From Candidatus Anoxychlamydiales bacterium (GTDB taxonomy: Bacteria > Chlamydiota > Chlamydiia > Chlamydiales > SM23-39): DNA of 15,775 nucleotides. This document shows positions 7,761-15,585 of this stretch, in pieces. The stretch is taken from NCBI GenBank assembly GCA_011064905.1, contig JAAKFW010000011.1:1-15775 (forward strand). The letters are read 5' to 3'. The translations under genes were made by a program, and so were the position numbers. Numbering within the stretch: the stretch's first letter is position 1; the number at the start of each line of letters is the position of its first letter. The notes beneath the pieces are model-generated. The model was given only the letters and a program-made list of their open reading frames with translations, was not told the origin of the DNA and did no database searches.

Positions 7761-7900
7761 AGAACTTACTGTTCCATTTTTATATCAGTGATATTTTAAA
7801 TTGAAATATAAAATATATTTTAGCATCTAATTTCAATAAATATCTTAAGTATACGTAATTATACTAAAAGTGGTATTATTAATTAAGTTAAATTAATTTA

Positions 7901-7929
7901 TTAACAATTTATGTAATTTTATATAAAAT
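7901..7929 (+). promoter_or_regulatory. Candidate promoter of the Cas4/RecB-like nuclease gene
   Basis: TTAACA (7901-7906) and TAAAAT (7924-7929) are spaced by 17 nt. Initiation would fall only a few bases before the ATG at 7943, giving an almost leaderless message, so the true promoter may lie further upstream. Tentative. Confidence 0.25.
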
Positions 7930-7942
7930 TTAGGTTTTAATT

Positions 7943-8719
7943 ATGTCTAAAAAAATATTATTTAATACTAATTCTTTAGAGCCATTCCCTCTAAGCAGAT
8001 CTAAAATAGACCTCTTCCTTAAATGTCCCAGATGTTTTTATTTGGATAGAAAAATAGGAATATCTCAACCTTCAGGACCTCAATTTTCTCTTAATATGGC
8101 TGTTGATGCTTTGTTAAAAAAAGAATTCGATATACATAGAAAAAATAAAACTTTACACCCTTTTCAAATGAAAAATAATATAGATGCTATTCCTTTTGAT
8201 CATTCCGATATCGAAAGATGGAGATTTAATAAACAGGGAATTCGCTATTTACATGAGAAAACAAATTTTGAAATATTTGGTGCAATTGATGACGTTTGGA
8301 TGTTACCTAACGGTGAATTAATAATCGTAGATTATAAAGCCAAAGCTTCTAAAGATGATCCAAGTACTTTTTTGATTCCCAAGACAAAGAAAAATGGCAA
8401 AATAGATGTACAAGAACTGTATAAGATTGGCTACAAAAGGCAGATCGAAATATATCAATGGCTATTTAGAAAAAACGGTTTTAAAGTTTCAAATACTTCT
8501 TATTTTATTTTTGCAAATGCTCAAAAAGATAAAGATGGGTTTTATGATAAATTAGATTTTAAAAAGCATCTTATTGCTTATGAAGGAAATGATGATTGGG
8601 TTGAGGCTACTTTGATAGCTATTCATAAATGTTTGAGCAAAGATACTTTGCCCGAAGCGAGCGAAGATTGTGAATATTGTAAGTATAGAAGTAAAATTGC
8701 TGAACATGAGTCCTTATGA
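7943..8719 (+). CDS. Cas4/RecB-like PD-(D/E)XK nuclease with four paired cysteines
   Basis: A 258-aa protein with the RecB-nuclease core: GAIDDV (113-118; D116 or D117 as the metal-binding acid), IVDYKAK (128-134; D130 and K132) and the QxxxY motif Q167-Y171. Cysteines C28 and C31 near the N-terminus and C243 and C246 near the C-terminus bracket the nuclease, the arrangement by which Cas4 and AddB-type nucleases hold an iron-sulphur cluster or other metal. Cas4 normally uses one N-terminal and three C-terminal cysteines, so the 2+2 pattern is a variant. No cas1, cas2 or CRISPR array is present, so it is a solitary nuclease. It is divergent from hsdM within element B, and a role in degrading invading or damaged DNA is inferred. 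The Shine-Dalgarno is weak. Confidence 0.8.
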   Translation: MSKKILFNTNSLEPFPLSRSKIDLFLKCPRCFYLDRKIGISQPSGPQFSLNMAVDALLKKEFDIHRKNKTLHPFQMKNNIDAIPFDHSDIERWRFNKQGIRYLHEKTNFEIFGAIDDVWMLPNGELIIVDYKAKASKDDPSTFLIPKTKKNGKIDVQELYKIGYKRQIEIYQWLFRKNGFKVSNTSYFIFANAQKDKDGFYDKLDFKKHLIAYEGNDDWVEATLIAIHKCLSKDTLPEASEDCEYCKYRSKIAEHESL

Positions 8720-8773
8720 AATATTAAGTTTTTATCAAATCTAGAAGGTTACATTGTTTCAACAACCGTAGCC

Positions 8774-9493
8774 TTAAATTTTTTCGTAGAGTGTTTCTGA
8801 TAGTTTCTTAATTTTGTAAAAAGCCTTCATTAGCAATGGATAAACTTCGACATTCGTATCTTGAAATACAAAGCTCACCCACGTAGTGATAGTTACTTCA
8901 AGTTCTGCCGTTTGCTGGGGAATCCAATCTGAATCAAATGTAATAGGGATATTATCTATTGAAATATCACCTGGTGCAGCTGTTATTGATCCCGCAGGCG
9001 CTGATATAACCGGGTTTTTTCCAGTGAGTCCAGCTTTGTAAGTTTTTTGCTCTGTTCGGGTTTGTTCTGAAAGAAAGTTATGTTTGTTATCATTCAGAAT
9101 TTGGCAGAAATTCTGCAACCATTTATCACCACAGGCATGTGGTTGCAGATCTTCAATCAAGGAATAAATATCTGGGTGAACAATTTTTAGATCTGGTAGA
9201 TTATTTTTTATACTCTTCTCGAAAGATTGTTTGTCTTCACCGTATGGGAAGTAATTTTTGTTCTTGAAGGGCCGATTATTTTTCTTGTGATTGGGGATAA
9301 TTAGAGCTTTATTTATATCTTGGGCCATGTAATCTAGAGCCGATCTCAAATTTTCCATAGCATTTTTGATGTCGATGCGTAGAGTAGTAGGTATAGTCTT
9401 ATCTTTGAGTGACAGATCATAAACATTCTTGATATTTATCAATCTATCTTCTTCATGTTTTAGTAAGTTTTTAATGTCGTCATTACGCATCAT
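8774..9493 (-). CDS. Protein of unknown function, 239 aa
   Basis: I do not recognise a characterised family with certainty. The N-terminal half (about 1-150) is predicted to be mostly helical. It contains NLRSALDYMAQDI (48-60), a segment resembling the RSALDH helix seen in many uncharacterised phage and island proteins, and later LNDNKHNFLSEQ. This half looks faintly HEPN-like, but the RSALDY segment lacks the RxxxxH histidine, so no RNase activity can be claimed. The C-terminal half (about 150-225) is rich in T, V, I and P and probably beta-stranded. There is no signal peptide or membrane segment. Two adjacent ATG codons (9493 and 9490) could each start the protein, and the Shine-Dalgarno is weak. 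It is convergent with the nuclease gene, 54 nt away, and is the last gene of element B before the att repeat. Confidence 0.6.
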   Translation of the reverse strand: MMRNDDIKNLLKHEEDRLINIKNVYDLSLKDKTIPTTLRIDIKNAMENLRSALDYMAQDINKALIIPNHKKNNRPFKNKNYFPYGEDKQSFEKSIKNNLPDLKIVHPDIYSLIEDLQPHACGDKWLQNFCQILNDNKHNFLSEQTRTEQKTYKAGLTGKNPVISAPAGSITAAPGDISIDNIPITFDSDWIPQQTAELEVTITTWVSFVFQDTNVEVYPLLMKAFYKIKKLSETLYEKI

Positions 9494-9536
9494 GTACTAC
9501 CAATGTTGAGTTATTATATTACTTGGTTAAAACTGA

Positions 9537-9578
9537 TGGGGCAAACAGGACTTGAACCTGTGACCGACGGGTTATGAG
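9537..9578 (-). repeat. att-type direct repeat, copy 3 (B/C junction)
   Basis: Identical over 42 nt to the 3' end of the intact tRNA gene, and over 50 nt (to 9586) to copy 2. It separates elements B and C. Only the 3' half of the tRNA is present, so it cannot give a tRNA. Confidence 0.88.
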
Positions 9579-9678
9579 GGAGGGGGATTACAAGTCTAAC
9601 CAATATCAACCAATCGCTATGAGTATTATAATAAAGTAGATAGGCTTAAAAGTATATTGGTTAATACTGAATAACGTT

Positions 9679-9703
9679 GGTGCAATGTGTAATTCACTGC
9701 ACC
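9679..9703. repeat. Inverted repeat GGTGCA-N13-TGCACC in the left arm of element C
   Basis: The same half-sites and the same 13-nt centre as at 1550-1574, starting 101 nt from the end of the core. An outer pair, CGTTG (9675-9679) and CAACG (9711-9715), extends the symmetry in this copy. The centre sequences differ between B and C while the half-sites are kept, which argues for a protein-binding site under selection rather than recent copying. Confidence 0.6.
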
Positions 9704-9759
9704 GTTTTTGCAACGCAAATATGAAATGTTTAAAATGTAGTTGTAATATAAAACTTGCT

Positions 9760-10695
9760 TTATGCCAAAGTTTTTAATAATTTAGGAACTATTCTATATT
9801 CAATAGAATCTTCTGGTATATGTAAGATGCATGATAAAGTTTGTTTTTTTTTGGTGTCATTATTAGATGTATTTATTATAACAATTTTCTTTGATGAAAC
9901 ATTATTATTTTTAGCAAATAAAGCTAGTGAGTTTATCAATTCACTATCATAAGAATTAAAATTGATGCCACAAAAAAATAATTTATCAGCTTCTTTCATC
10001 CAATCATTAAATTGGATTTCTACCGAATAAAGTTTTATTAACCCATTAGAATCATTAGGAAAAAAGGAAAAGCGTTTTTGTACTAAGTTGAATATTTCAA
10101 GAAACTCATTTTTTTGTCTTAAGGGGCTGTTAATTTTTTTTAATAAAGAGGGTTCGATATCTTTAAAAATAGTATGATTTCGAGCTATTTCAGAAATAGT
10201 TTCTGTTGGAAAAATCATAGACATTGGTTTCTTACAGGAGCCATGTAGATAGATTATGTTGTCATGATTTAGGTCTAATGTGTCTAAAGCATTGTCCCAA
10301 TTGATGGTCGCAATAGCTATATCATCATTAAAAAAGCCTTCTTTTTTTAAAATATCTAAAGTGTTTTTGTTGAATATTAAATCTTCATTTTTAAATCTTT
10401 TGGCTAGTTCTAATCTAGTGGAAGTAAAAGCTGCGAGATGATTTAATGCCATTAATTGGCGATCAGGAATTAATTTATTATCTAAAGCTCCCCTAGATGA
10501 AAGAAAAAGCTCACTAAAAAAATGTCTTTCTTGATCAGCTAAACTGGATAATGGCAACATTGAATCTGGGCTTTTTTCGGAGTTTATTAAAAAACTCTTT
10601 GTTTTTAAAGATTCGATGTCTTTATATAATTTCTTTAAAGGGATTATTCCATTTTCAATACATCCATTTCCTATAAAAAACACTTTTTTTATCAT
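9760..10695 (-). CDS. SIR2-like protein (putative NAD-consuming defence effector)
   Basis: Read from the ATG at 10695 this is 311 aa. SIR2-family landmarks are present: a glycine-rich N-terminal loop FIGNGCIENGIIP (7-19), ATINWDN (129-135; the N-D pair equivalent to the TNYD motif), YLHGS (149-153; the catalytic-histidine motif) and LFFCGINFNSYDSE (239-252; the GYSF-D segment of SIR2-like defence proteins). Such domains in anti-phage systems hydrolyse NAD+ and halt the infected cell. That activity is inferred here. The frame stays open upstream to 10800, but the ATG at 10695 has a GAGG Shine-Dalgarno overlapping the upstream gene's stop and puts the Rossmann loop at the expected N-terminal position, so I chose it. 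The upstream zinc-ribbon gene ends 10 nt away, giving a tight two-gene operon. Confidence 0.82.
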   Translation of the reverse strand: MIKKVFFIGNGCIENGIIPLKKLYKDIESLKTKSFLINSEKSPDSMLPLSSLADQERHFFSELFLSSRGALDNKLIPDRQLMALNHLAAFTSTRLELAKRFKNEDLIFNKNTLDILKKEGFFNDDIAIATINWDNALDTLDLNHDNIIYLHGSCKKPMSMIFPTETISEIARNHTIFKDIEPSLLKKINSPLRQKNEFLEIFNLVQKRFSFFPNDSNGLIKLYSVEIQFNDWMKEADKLFFCGINFNSYDSELINSLALFAKNNNVSSKKIVIINTSNNDTKKKQTLSCILHIPEDSIEYRIVPKLLKTLA

Positions 10696-10705
10696 AATGA
10701 TAGCC

Positions 10706-12898
10706 TCATTTTCTCTTTTTACGTAAACAAAAAATACATTTTCTTTGATGCCTAACAATAAAATTTCTTGGTCTTTTTTGAATGCTAGACCCACAATCAC
10801 ATCTAAAAAAATACTTCACATGAGTGCCAGGAAAAACTTCTTGGGGATGTTTATCATTTTTTTCGTAATCCCATGCCTTCACAGCTTCGGGGCTTATTCC
10901 AGCAATTGAATTTTCAAAAATTAATATTTTTCCCGCACATCGTGGACAACCACATTTGCCCTTACCAGTTCTTCTATTAACAGATTGCACCCATATGTAA
11001 TGGCATTTGGAGCATTTCCACTTAAGTTTTTTCGCTGAATGTGGAGAAATTGTTTGAGGATTCTCATCGATTAGTTCAGAAGCAATATTGGGATAAAGTT
11101 TTAGTAAATTGTATTTAGGACCGACAGTTTGTTTAGAACAGCAAGAGCAAACATTTTTGCGTGTGGTGACATTAAGTATTTTATCTTTCCATTCATAACC
11201 ACAGGTATTGCATATCCACCGTACCACTTCACGAGAAAAGGGTGCGACTTCATTAGGTTGTAATTGTCCATTGTTTTTAAAATCCCAAAACTTAATTACA
11301 TGTGGGTGGGTTTTATTTAATAATTGATTCACAAAATGTCGCCCTCTATTAAGTCTCAATTTTTCATACAATTGATTATTGACAAAGTGCAAATCATTCA
11401 AAGCAGGTTTTAGTTTAGATTCTGAAACCAGCCCCCAATCCAATATTTTTCTTAAAATACTTTTATAAATCTCATGACAGATCTCATCAGATGAACTAGC
11501 TATTATTGACAAAGACTTATTACTAATATTGATTTCTTTTAATCTTACATCTCTAATTCTAATAATTTTCATATCCTTCTGTAACAAAAAAATAGTTTTT
11601 TTTTCATCAGATTTCAACCGATCTTTATGAAAATAATAAGAATCCCATTCAATAGCTACTTTAATATCCTTTAAATACACATCTATTTTGGTATTCCCTA
11701 CTTTATAATGAAGTTCTGGAGAAAAATATCGATCCAGCTCAGAATACAGTCTTAGTTCAGGTAAAGTAGGCGCATTTCTGCATTTCGGACACCCATGGCC
11801 TCTCACTCGATGGGCAACTCTCATTTCATAAGTATGACTTTTCCTATATTTACATATCCACTTTCCTTTTCTTCCCGATCCGGGAGTTACTTTCTTTAAG
11901 GTTAATAAATTATCCTTATGCCATTCTGACAATAGGTGGGGATATAAAAAAGCAACGGATTTTTCAAAAGAAATATTTGTTCTAAAAGGCTCGCATTCTG
12001 GGCAATTATTCCCCCCTTTCATACGAGTGTTGATACATGCTTTCCATGTTAGATGTTTAGAGTTAACAGAACATTTCCAAACAATTGCTTTTGCATAAGG
12101 GATGGAAATATTCTTTAATTTAACTTTTGGATTACACTCTTGTTTAAATTCTTTTAGTATTTTTTTTGGAAGCTGGTAGTAAGCGCTTTCCTTTTCATGT
12201 AACTTCTGATTAGAACAAAATGGACATCCCGTCCCGTTTACACGATGAGCAATTGAGCATTTCCAAATATGATACGGTTTAGATAAACAACGCCAATATA
12301 CTTTAACATTTGATTGAGGGCGTAGTTGATTGGGTGATAAATTGAGGTTCAAGGAAAAATCCCATTCATCTATTAAGGAAGGATATAATGTTGCTAAACA
12401 ATTAGAAGAATTAACTTTTTTTCCTGCACAATATGGACAGCCATTTCCTTTGTTTCTATTATCCACTGTTGAAATCCATTCATGAGAAGGATCTTTAGAA
12501 CAGAACCACCAAATTTTTTTACCTGAAGAAACAGAAACAATCAATGGGTTAAGCCTCCCATTTTTTTTAGGGTGAAATTCCTTTGCTAATTTTGGATTAC
12601 AAATAGCTAGAGATCTATTAGAGTCTAATTTGTTTCTACTACAAAAAGGACACCCTGTTCCAGAAAGGGTACGATGGCATACTTTAGAATAATATTCATG
12701 ACCATTAGAGCATTTCCACCAAGCCTTTTTATTTGATCCCGATTTTAACGAATAAGGGTCAAATTCAGGATTTTTTTCTAAAATTAATTCTTTAAATAAT
12801 AAAGGAGCTTTTTCAAAGAGCATATAAAACCATTTGCCGATTGCTAGAATAGTAAACGAAGCGTGGATAAAAGAGAACCTTCTTATCGTTTTGCCCAT
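10706..12898 (-). CDS. Eight-fold zinc-ribbon (DUF4379-type) protein with an embedded Vsr/DUF559-like nuclease
   Basis: A 730-aa protein. Eight repeats of about 60 residues, each with the pattern W(K/R)C...H...W...GCPxC, lie at about 30-88, 95-158, 165-229, 240-302, 313-373, 528-588, 597-655 and 663-725. Each should bind zinc, as in DUF4379 zinc-ribbon/treble-clef proteins. Between repeats 5 and 6 is a nuclease-like domain (about 377-455): PELRLYSEL with E381, TKIDVYL with D406, VAIEWDSYYFH with E417 and D419, then IIRIRD (445-450), which is the Vsr/DUF559 endonuclease pattern. A nucleic-acid-binding and -cutting role is inferred. Residues 1-25 precede the first repeat, and M26 (ATG at 12823) is an equally plausible start. 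The longer start has an AGAAGG motif, but at a wide spacing. It is the first gene of an operon with the SIR2-like gene. Confidence 0.82.
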   Translation of the reverse strand: MGKTIRRFSFIHASFTILAIGKWFYMLFEKAPLLFKELILEKNPEFDPYSLKSGSNKKAWWKCSNGHEYYSKVCHRTLSGTGCPFCSRNKLDSNRSLAICNPKLAKEFHPKKNGRLNPLIVSVSSGKKIWWFCSKDPSHEWISTVDNRNKGNGCPYCAGKKVNSSNCLATLYPSLIDEWDFSLNLNLSPNQLRPQSNVKVYWRCLSKPYHIWKCSIAHRVNGTGCPFCSNQKLHEKESAYYQLPKKILKEFKQECNPKVKLKNISIPYAKAIVWKCSVNSKHLTWKACINTRMKGGNNCPECEPFRTNISFEKSVAFLYPHLLSEWHKDNLLTLKKVTPGSGRKGKWICKYRKSHTYEMRVAHRVRGHGCPKCRNAPTLPELRLYSELDRYFSPELHYKVGNTKIDVYLKDIKVAIEWDSYYFHKDRLKSDEKKTIFLLQKDMKIIRIRDVRLKEINISNKSLSIIASSSDEICHEIYKSILRKILDWGLVSESKLKPALNDLHFVNNQLYEKLRLNRGRHFVNQLLNKTHPHVIKFWDFKNNGQLQPNEVAPFSREVVRWICNTCGYEWKDKILNVTTRKNVCSCCSKQTVGPKYNLLKLYPNIASELIDENPQTISPHSAKKLKWKCSKCHYIWVQSVNRRTGKGKCGCPRCAGKILIFENSIAGISPEAVKAWDYEKNDKHPQEVFPGTHVKYFFRCDCGSSIQKRPRNFIVRHQRKCIFCLRKKRK

Positions 12899-13021
12899 TC
12901 AAAGAAAAAGCCTTCTCATCAATAAGCCGTACGACCGCCTGACGACAGCCTGCTTTTCTTAAGAAATATTATTTAGAAAACAAAGTAATTCTTTAATATA
13001 CAAACTTATTTCGAGCTGTCC

Positions 13022-13027
13022 TATAAT
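13022..13027 (+). promoter_or_regulatory. -10 element candidate for the lipoprotein gene
   Basis: A consensus TATAAT lies 38 nt upstream of the lipoprotein ATG. No good -35 hexamer stands at 16-18 nt before it, so strength is uncertain. It sits in the divergent gap with the zinc-ribbon gene. Confidence 0.35.
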
Positions 13028-13065
13028 AAACGCCATAATTACCAAATCTCAAAAAAGCCATAACT

Positions 13066-13434
13066 ATGCTTAAATCAAAACATCTTGTCTGGATCTTAGG
13101 AGCTATTTTACTAACAACACTGACTTCTTGTTACAACTTCAATGAAGAGGAACGTTTAAATTATATTAAAATGGGAATGTCGCAAAATTCTTTAACTAGT
13201 CTAATGTACGCAGGTTCAGGGCATAAAGGAGCCGGCATCATTAGTGAAGACGGTAAGTCTTATGAAGCTTGGGAGTTCAACATTGGTGTTAGACAAAGAC
13301 CGTATTACTTTTTTTTTCATGACGGTAAATTAGTGAAATGGGGTCAGCCTGAAGATTGGAAAACCCAGCCTAAAGCCACTTTAGATATTAATACAAAGTC
13401 AGACATAAAGATTGAGAAAAAGCATACGGAATGA
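13066..13434 (+). CDS. Small lipoprotein
   Basis: A 122-aa protein. Residues 1-21 form a lipoprotein signal peptide with positive N-region (K3, K5, H6), hydrophobic stretch (VWILGAILLTTL) and lipobox LTSC, so C22 should be lipidated. The mature part has IKMGMSQNSLTSLM (35-48), then YEAWEFN and YYFFFHDGKLVKWGQPEDW. This is the layout of SmpA/OmlA (BamE)-like small lipoproteins, in which a K.GMs..(d/e)(v/l)...(l/m)G helix leads into a strand ending in L..W. The match is suggestive only. There is no clear Shine-Dalgarno. Its stop overlaps the next gene's start (ATGA), so the two form an operon. A cell-envelope location is likely; the function is unknown. Confidence 0.7.
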   Translation: MLKSKHLVWILGAILLTTLTSCYNFNEEERLNYIKMGMSQNSLTSLMYAGSGHKGAGIISEDGKSYEAWEFNIGVRQRPYYFFFHDGKLVKWGQPEDWKTQPKATLDINTKSDIKIEKKHTE

Positions 13435-13916
13435 AAGGAATATTAATGCTAATCACTGTATTAGCATCTGCTATAGCATTTGCTGAAGATATTTACACTT
13501 TCAGGTCATCTTCTTGGGAAAAGCCAAAAGGGGTTGCTCCAGAAAGACAAAACTTTAGTTATGTAGCTATCGGAGGTCTTATCCCTAATCTAACTTACGG
13601 TCACCGCATAACTGTAAGACCTAACCTGCAGATAGACGTTTCAGGAGGGTTCTCAACTATAATTAAACACCATAGTTTCGATGTAACTTTGAAAGGATTA
13701 CTTAGGTATAAAGAGAGTTGGTACATAGGAGGAGGTGTTAAAGGCGAAACGGTTTACTCTAGATATATAAAGTTTAAAGGAATCTATTCGGTACTTACAC
13801 ATGGCTGGGATACTTCAAAAGACTTTAAAGAAATAAGCGTCATTTTTCCTTTTTCCAAAACTAAAGGACTCTCATATAAACCCAGTATTAGTGTAAAATA
13901 TGGATGGAAATTATAA
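13431..13916 (+). CDS. Exported outer-membrane-type protein of unknown function
   Basis: A 161-aa protein with a signal peptide (MKGILMLITVLASAIAFA, cleavage likely after A18 before ED). The mature part alternates polar and aromatic or hydrophobic residues, with many glycines and tyrosines (VAIGGLIPNLTYGHR, IDVSGGFS, SWYIGGGVK), and ends in KYGWKL. This fits a small beta-barrel or barrel-like outer-membrane protein, and resembles small outer-membrane-type proteins of environmental chlamydiae. I recall that likeness but cannot verify it. Start: the ATG at 13431 overlaps the lipoprotein stop. A second ATG at 13446 has a better Shine-Dalgarno (AAGGA, 6 nt) but would drop the basic K2 from the signal peptide. 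It is paired with the lipoprotein, so a shared envelope role is inferred. Confidence 0.6.
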   Translation: MKGILMLITVLASAIAFAEDIYTFRSSSWEKPKGVAPERQNFSYVAIGGLIPNLTYGHRITVRPNLQIDVSGGFSTIIKHHSFDVTLKGLLRYKESWYIGGGVKGETVYSRYIKFKGIYSVLTHGWDTSKDFKEISVIFPFSKTKGLSYKPSISVKYGWKL

Positions 13917-13953
13917 GGAAGATGAGCTGTTTGGTAATAAGTCAAATTTCATT

Positions 13954-15585
13954 TTAATGGGGTAATTTTGATTTTAATTTTTCGCCTTTCGTTATTAATT
14001 TGTTGCTGAATAGTGATTTTAATGAAAGGCGAAGTTTATTGTTTTCTATATATTTTTTAACATTTACGTAAGTTTTAGATGGATAATTTGCATCACTACT
14101 AAGAGAAGCTAAAATAGCATTTAATACAAATAAAGTTTTTTCCCTTTTTTGTTGTTTAATCGCGCTGAGAATAAGCTCCCATGTAGAATTGTTCATAAGG
14201 ATAAGAGGGTTATTTTTAGGGTTACAATCATAATCTTTACAAATTTTATTTTGTTTAATATGCTTGTTATAAAGGTTATCAAAACATTCAAATTCTGGAT
14301 AGCATTCTCCATAAATTATTATAGGTTGAATAACTCCTTCAAAATTGAAGTTTTTTTTGTAATCCAAGGCTCGTTGTATTACTTGAAGAGGTCCTGGAGA
14401 TTCTTTACCTTTACCTTTTTTTCTTCTGAGAGGAGTTAAGAAACGTTTCTTTAATTCCTCTATTGAACCCTTTTTAAGAGAATCTTGTACAAGGGCATTT
14501 TTTAGTTCTATAATTATTTTTTTTTCGGGAGAGATGTCAATTATTATATCACCATATTCGCCTCCTTTCTTTGTATTTATTTTATGGCAACTTTTATCTG
14601 GAAATATTGGTTTTGTTACTTTAAAAACATAATCCTGAAAAGCTTGGCCTTTTTTATCTTTTAAGTCATTTGTCTCCTTACATTCAGTAAAAACAAGATG
14701 AAAGGGAAGCTCAGATATAGCATTTTCCATTTGATCTGGTCTGAAGCAATAAGCTCTATCTTTGACTTTTATTAAAGGTTTTCCTCGGACTTGGATATCT
14801 AAATACAAATTTTCACAAAGAGTGTTTTTTATTTGATCCATTTGATACGGCTTGCTAGCACAATTTTGACTTAGTAAGTTTAAAACTCTTTCCCCTAAGT
14901 GATCTGGTAAAGATTTAAATGGTTTTTTTGTATCCAATATCATAGGTTCTTTTGCAATAAGATGTATGTAAGTTTCAAAAAGAGCATTATTAAATTCCTC
15001 AATAGACATTTTAAATAAGCGTTGGAAGTTGTCGTTCCAAAAGGTGTTTTCGTACATTGAGGCTTTGTCAATTGCGCTGAGTGGATCTGTTTTAATCCTA
15101 GAATAATATTCCATTATTTTAGATGAACAAATAGGCTTTTGTTTCATGATGACATTAACATACTCGAGAATGTGATTAGCAATTAGAAATGATCCTACTA
15201 GTGAAAATTTATTAGTTGAGATCTTATCACTAGAATATGTTCCTTGTTCTAGATTGTCAATTTTATAAATTAATAAAAGGTGGATGAGACGAAATGCTTT
15301 ATTATCAAGAAATAATAGGTGATTTGGATTGTTCTTTATAAATTCTAGGATTTGTTGCTGATATTTTCCTTTGCAATAGGTTTTGATTAATTCATCATTA
15401 GCTTCTTGAATGTTTTTTATTTTATGGAAGCGAATAGCGCATTTAGAGATCTGATATAAAATATTTTTGTGTTCGGTCAAATGAAGCTGATTTAGAAGAT
15501 GTTTTATGAGAGAGTCAATCGATATGTTTATAAGTTCTGGATGTATGTGAAAAAGAGATAATCTTTTATATGAGTTTGTTTGCAT
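13954..15585 (-). CDS. Large protein with a PD-(D/E)XK-type nuclease core, solitary
   Basis: A 543-aa protein. The N-terminal half (about 1-300) is mostly helical and not recognised. Around 312-365 comes a restriction-endonuclease-like core: KGQAFQDYVF (helix with Q316 where an acid is often found), GGEYGDIIIDI (D346) and KKIIIELKNA (E360-L-K362), the D...ExK metal site. A following helix has QVIQRALDY (401-409), like the Q-motif helix of many such nucleases. Between them lies a basic patch (RFLTPLRRKKGKGK). A DNA-cleaving, defence-type role is inferred from the motif and the island setting. No methyltransferase or helicase partner is adjacent, so it may act alone. There is no clear Shine-Dalgarno at the ATG, but no other near-N-terminal Met exists. 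It is convergent with the outer-membrane-protein gene. Confidence 0.6.
   Translation of the reverse strand: MQTNSYKRLSLFHIHPELINISIDSLIKHLLNQLHLTEHKNILYQISKCAIRFHKIKNIQEANDELIKTYCKGKYQQQILEFIKNNPNHLLFLDNKAFRLIHLLLIYKIDNLEQGTYSSDKISTNKFSLVGSFLIANHILEYVNVIMKQKPICSSKIMEYYSRIKTDPLSAIDKASMYENTFWNDNFQRLFKMSIEEFNNALFETYIHLIAKEPMILDTKKPFKSLPDHLGERVLNLLSQNCASKPYQMDQIKNTLCENLYLDIQVRGKPLIKVKDRAYCFRPDQMENAISELPFHLVFTECKETNDLKDKKGQAFQDYVFKVTKPIFPDKSCHKINTKKGGEYGDIIIDISPEKKIIIELKNALVQDSLKKGSIEELKKRFLTPLRRKKGKGKESPGPLQVIQRALDYKKNFNFEGVIQPIIIYGECYPEFECFDNLYNKHIKQNKICKDYDCNPKNNPLILMNNSTWELILSAIKQQKREKTLFVLNAILASLSSDANYPSKTYVNVKKYIENNKLRLSLKSLFSNKLITKGEKLKSKLPH

Larger units (their letters stand above)
1407..9536. 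mobile_element. Integrative element B (defence island: PanAT-like pair, type I R-M, nuclease)
   Basis: About 8.1 kb between tRNA repeats 2 and 3. The cargo is a Panacea-type toxin-antitoxin candidate, a complete hsdMSR operon, a Cas4/RecB-like nuclease and one unknown protein, all defence or maintenance-like where recognisable. Its left end matches element C's in layout (core extension, AACCA/CCAATC blocks, GGTGCA-N13-TGCACC dyad). No integrase, relaxase, primase or phage structural gene is seen, so mobility, if any, would need help from a recombinase encoded elsewhere. Confidence 0.7.

Noticed and set aside
7943..8719. A CRISPR-Cas system because of the Cas4-like protein
   Set aside because: No cas1, cas2, effector gene or repeat-spacer array is present.
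9755..9952. Plus-strand reading frame of 65 codons
   Set aside because: It lies entirely antisense to the SIR2-like gene and has no ribosome-binding site or recognisable protein features.
10696..10800. N-terminal extension of the SIR2-like protein up to 10800
   Set aside because: It overlaps the zinc-ribbon gene by about 95 nt and would put 35 residues before the glycine-rich loop. The ATG at 10695 has a proper GAGG ribosome-binding site.
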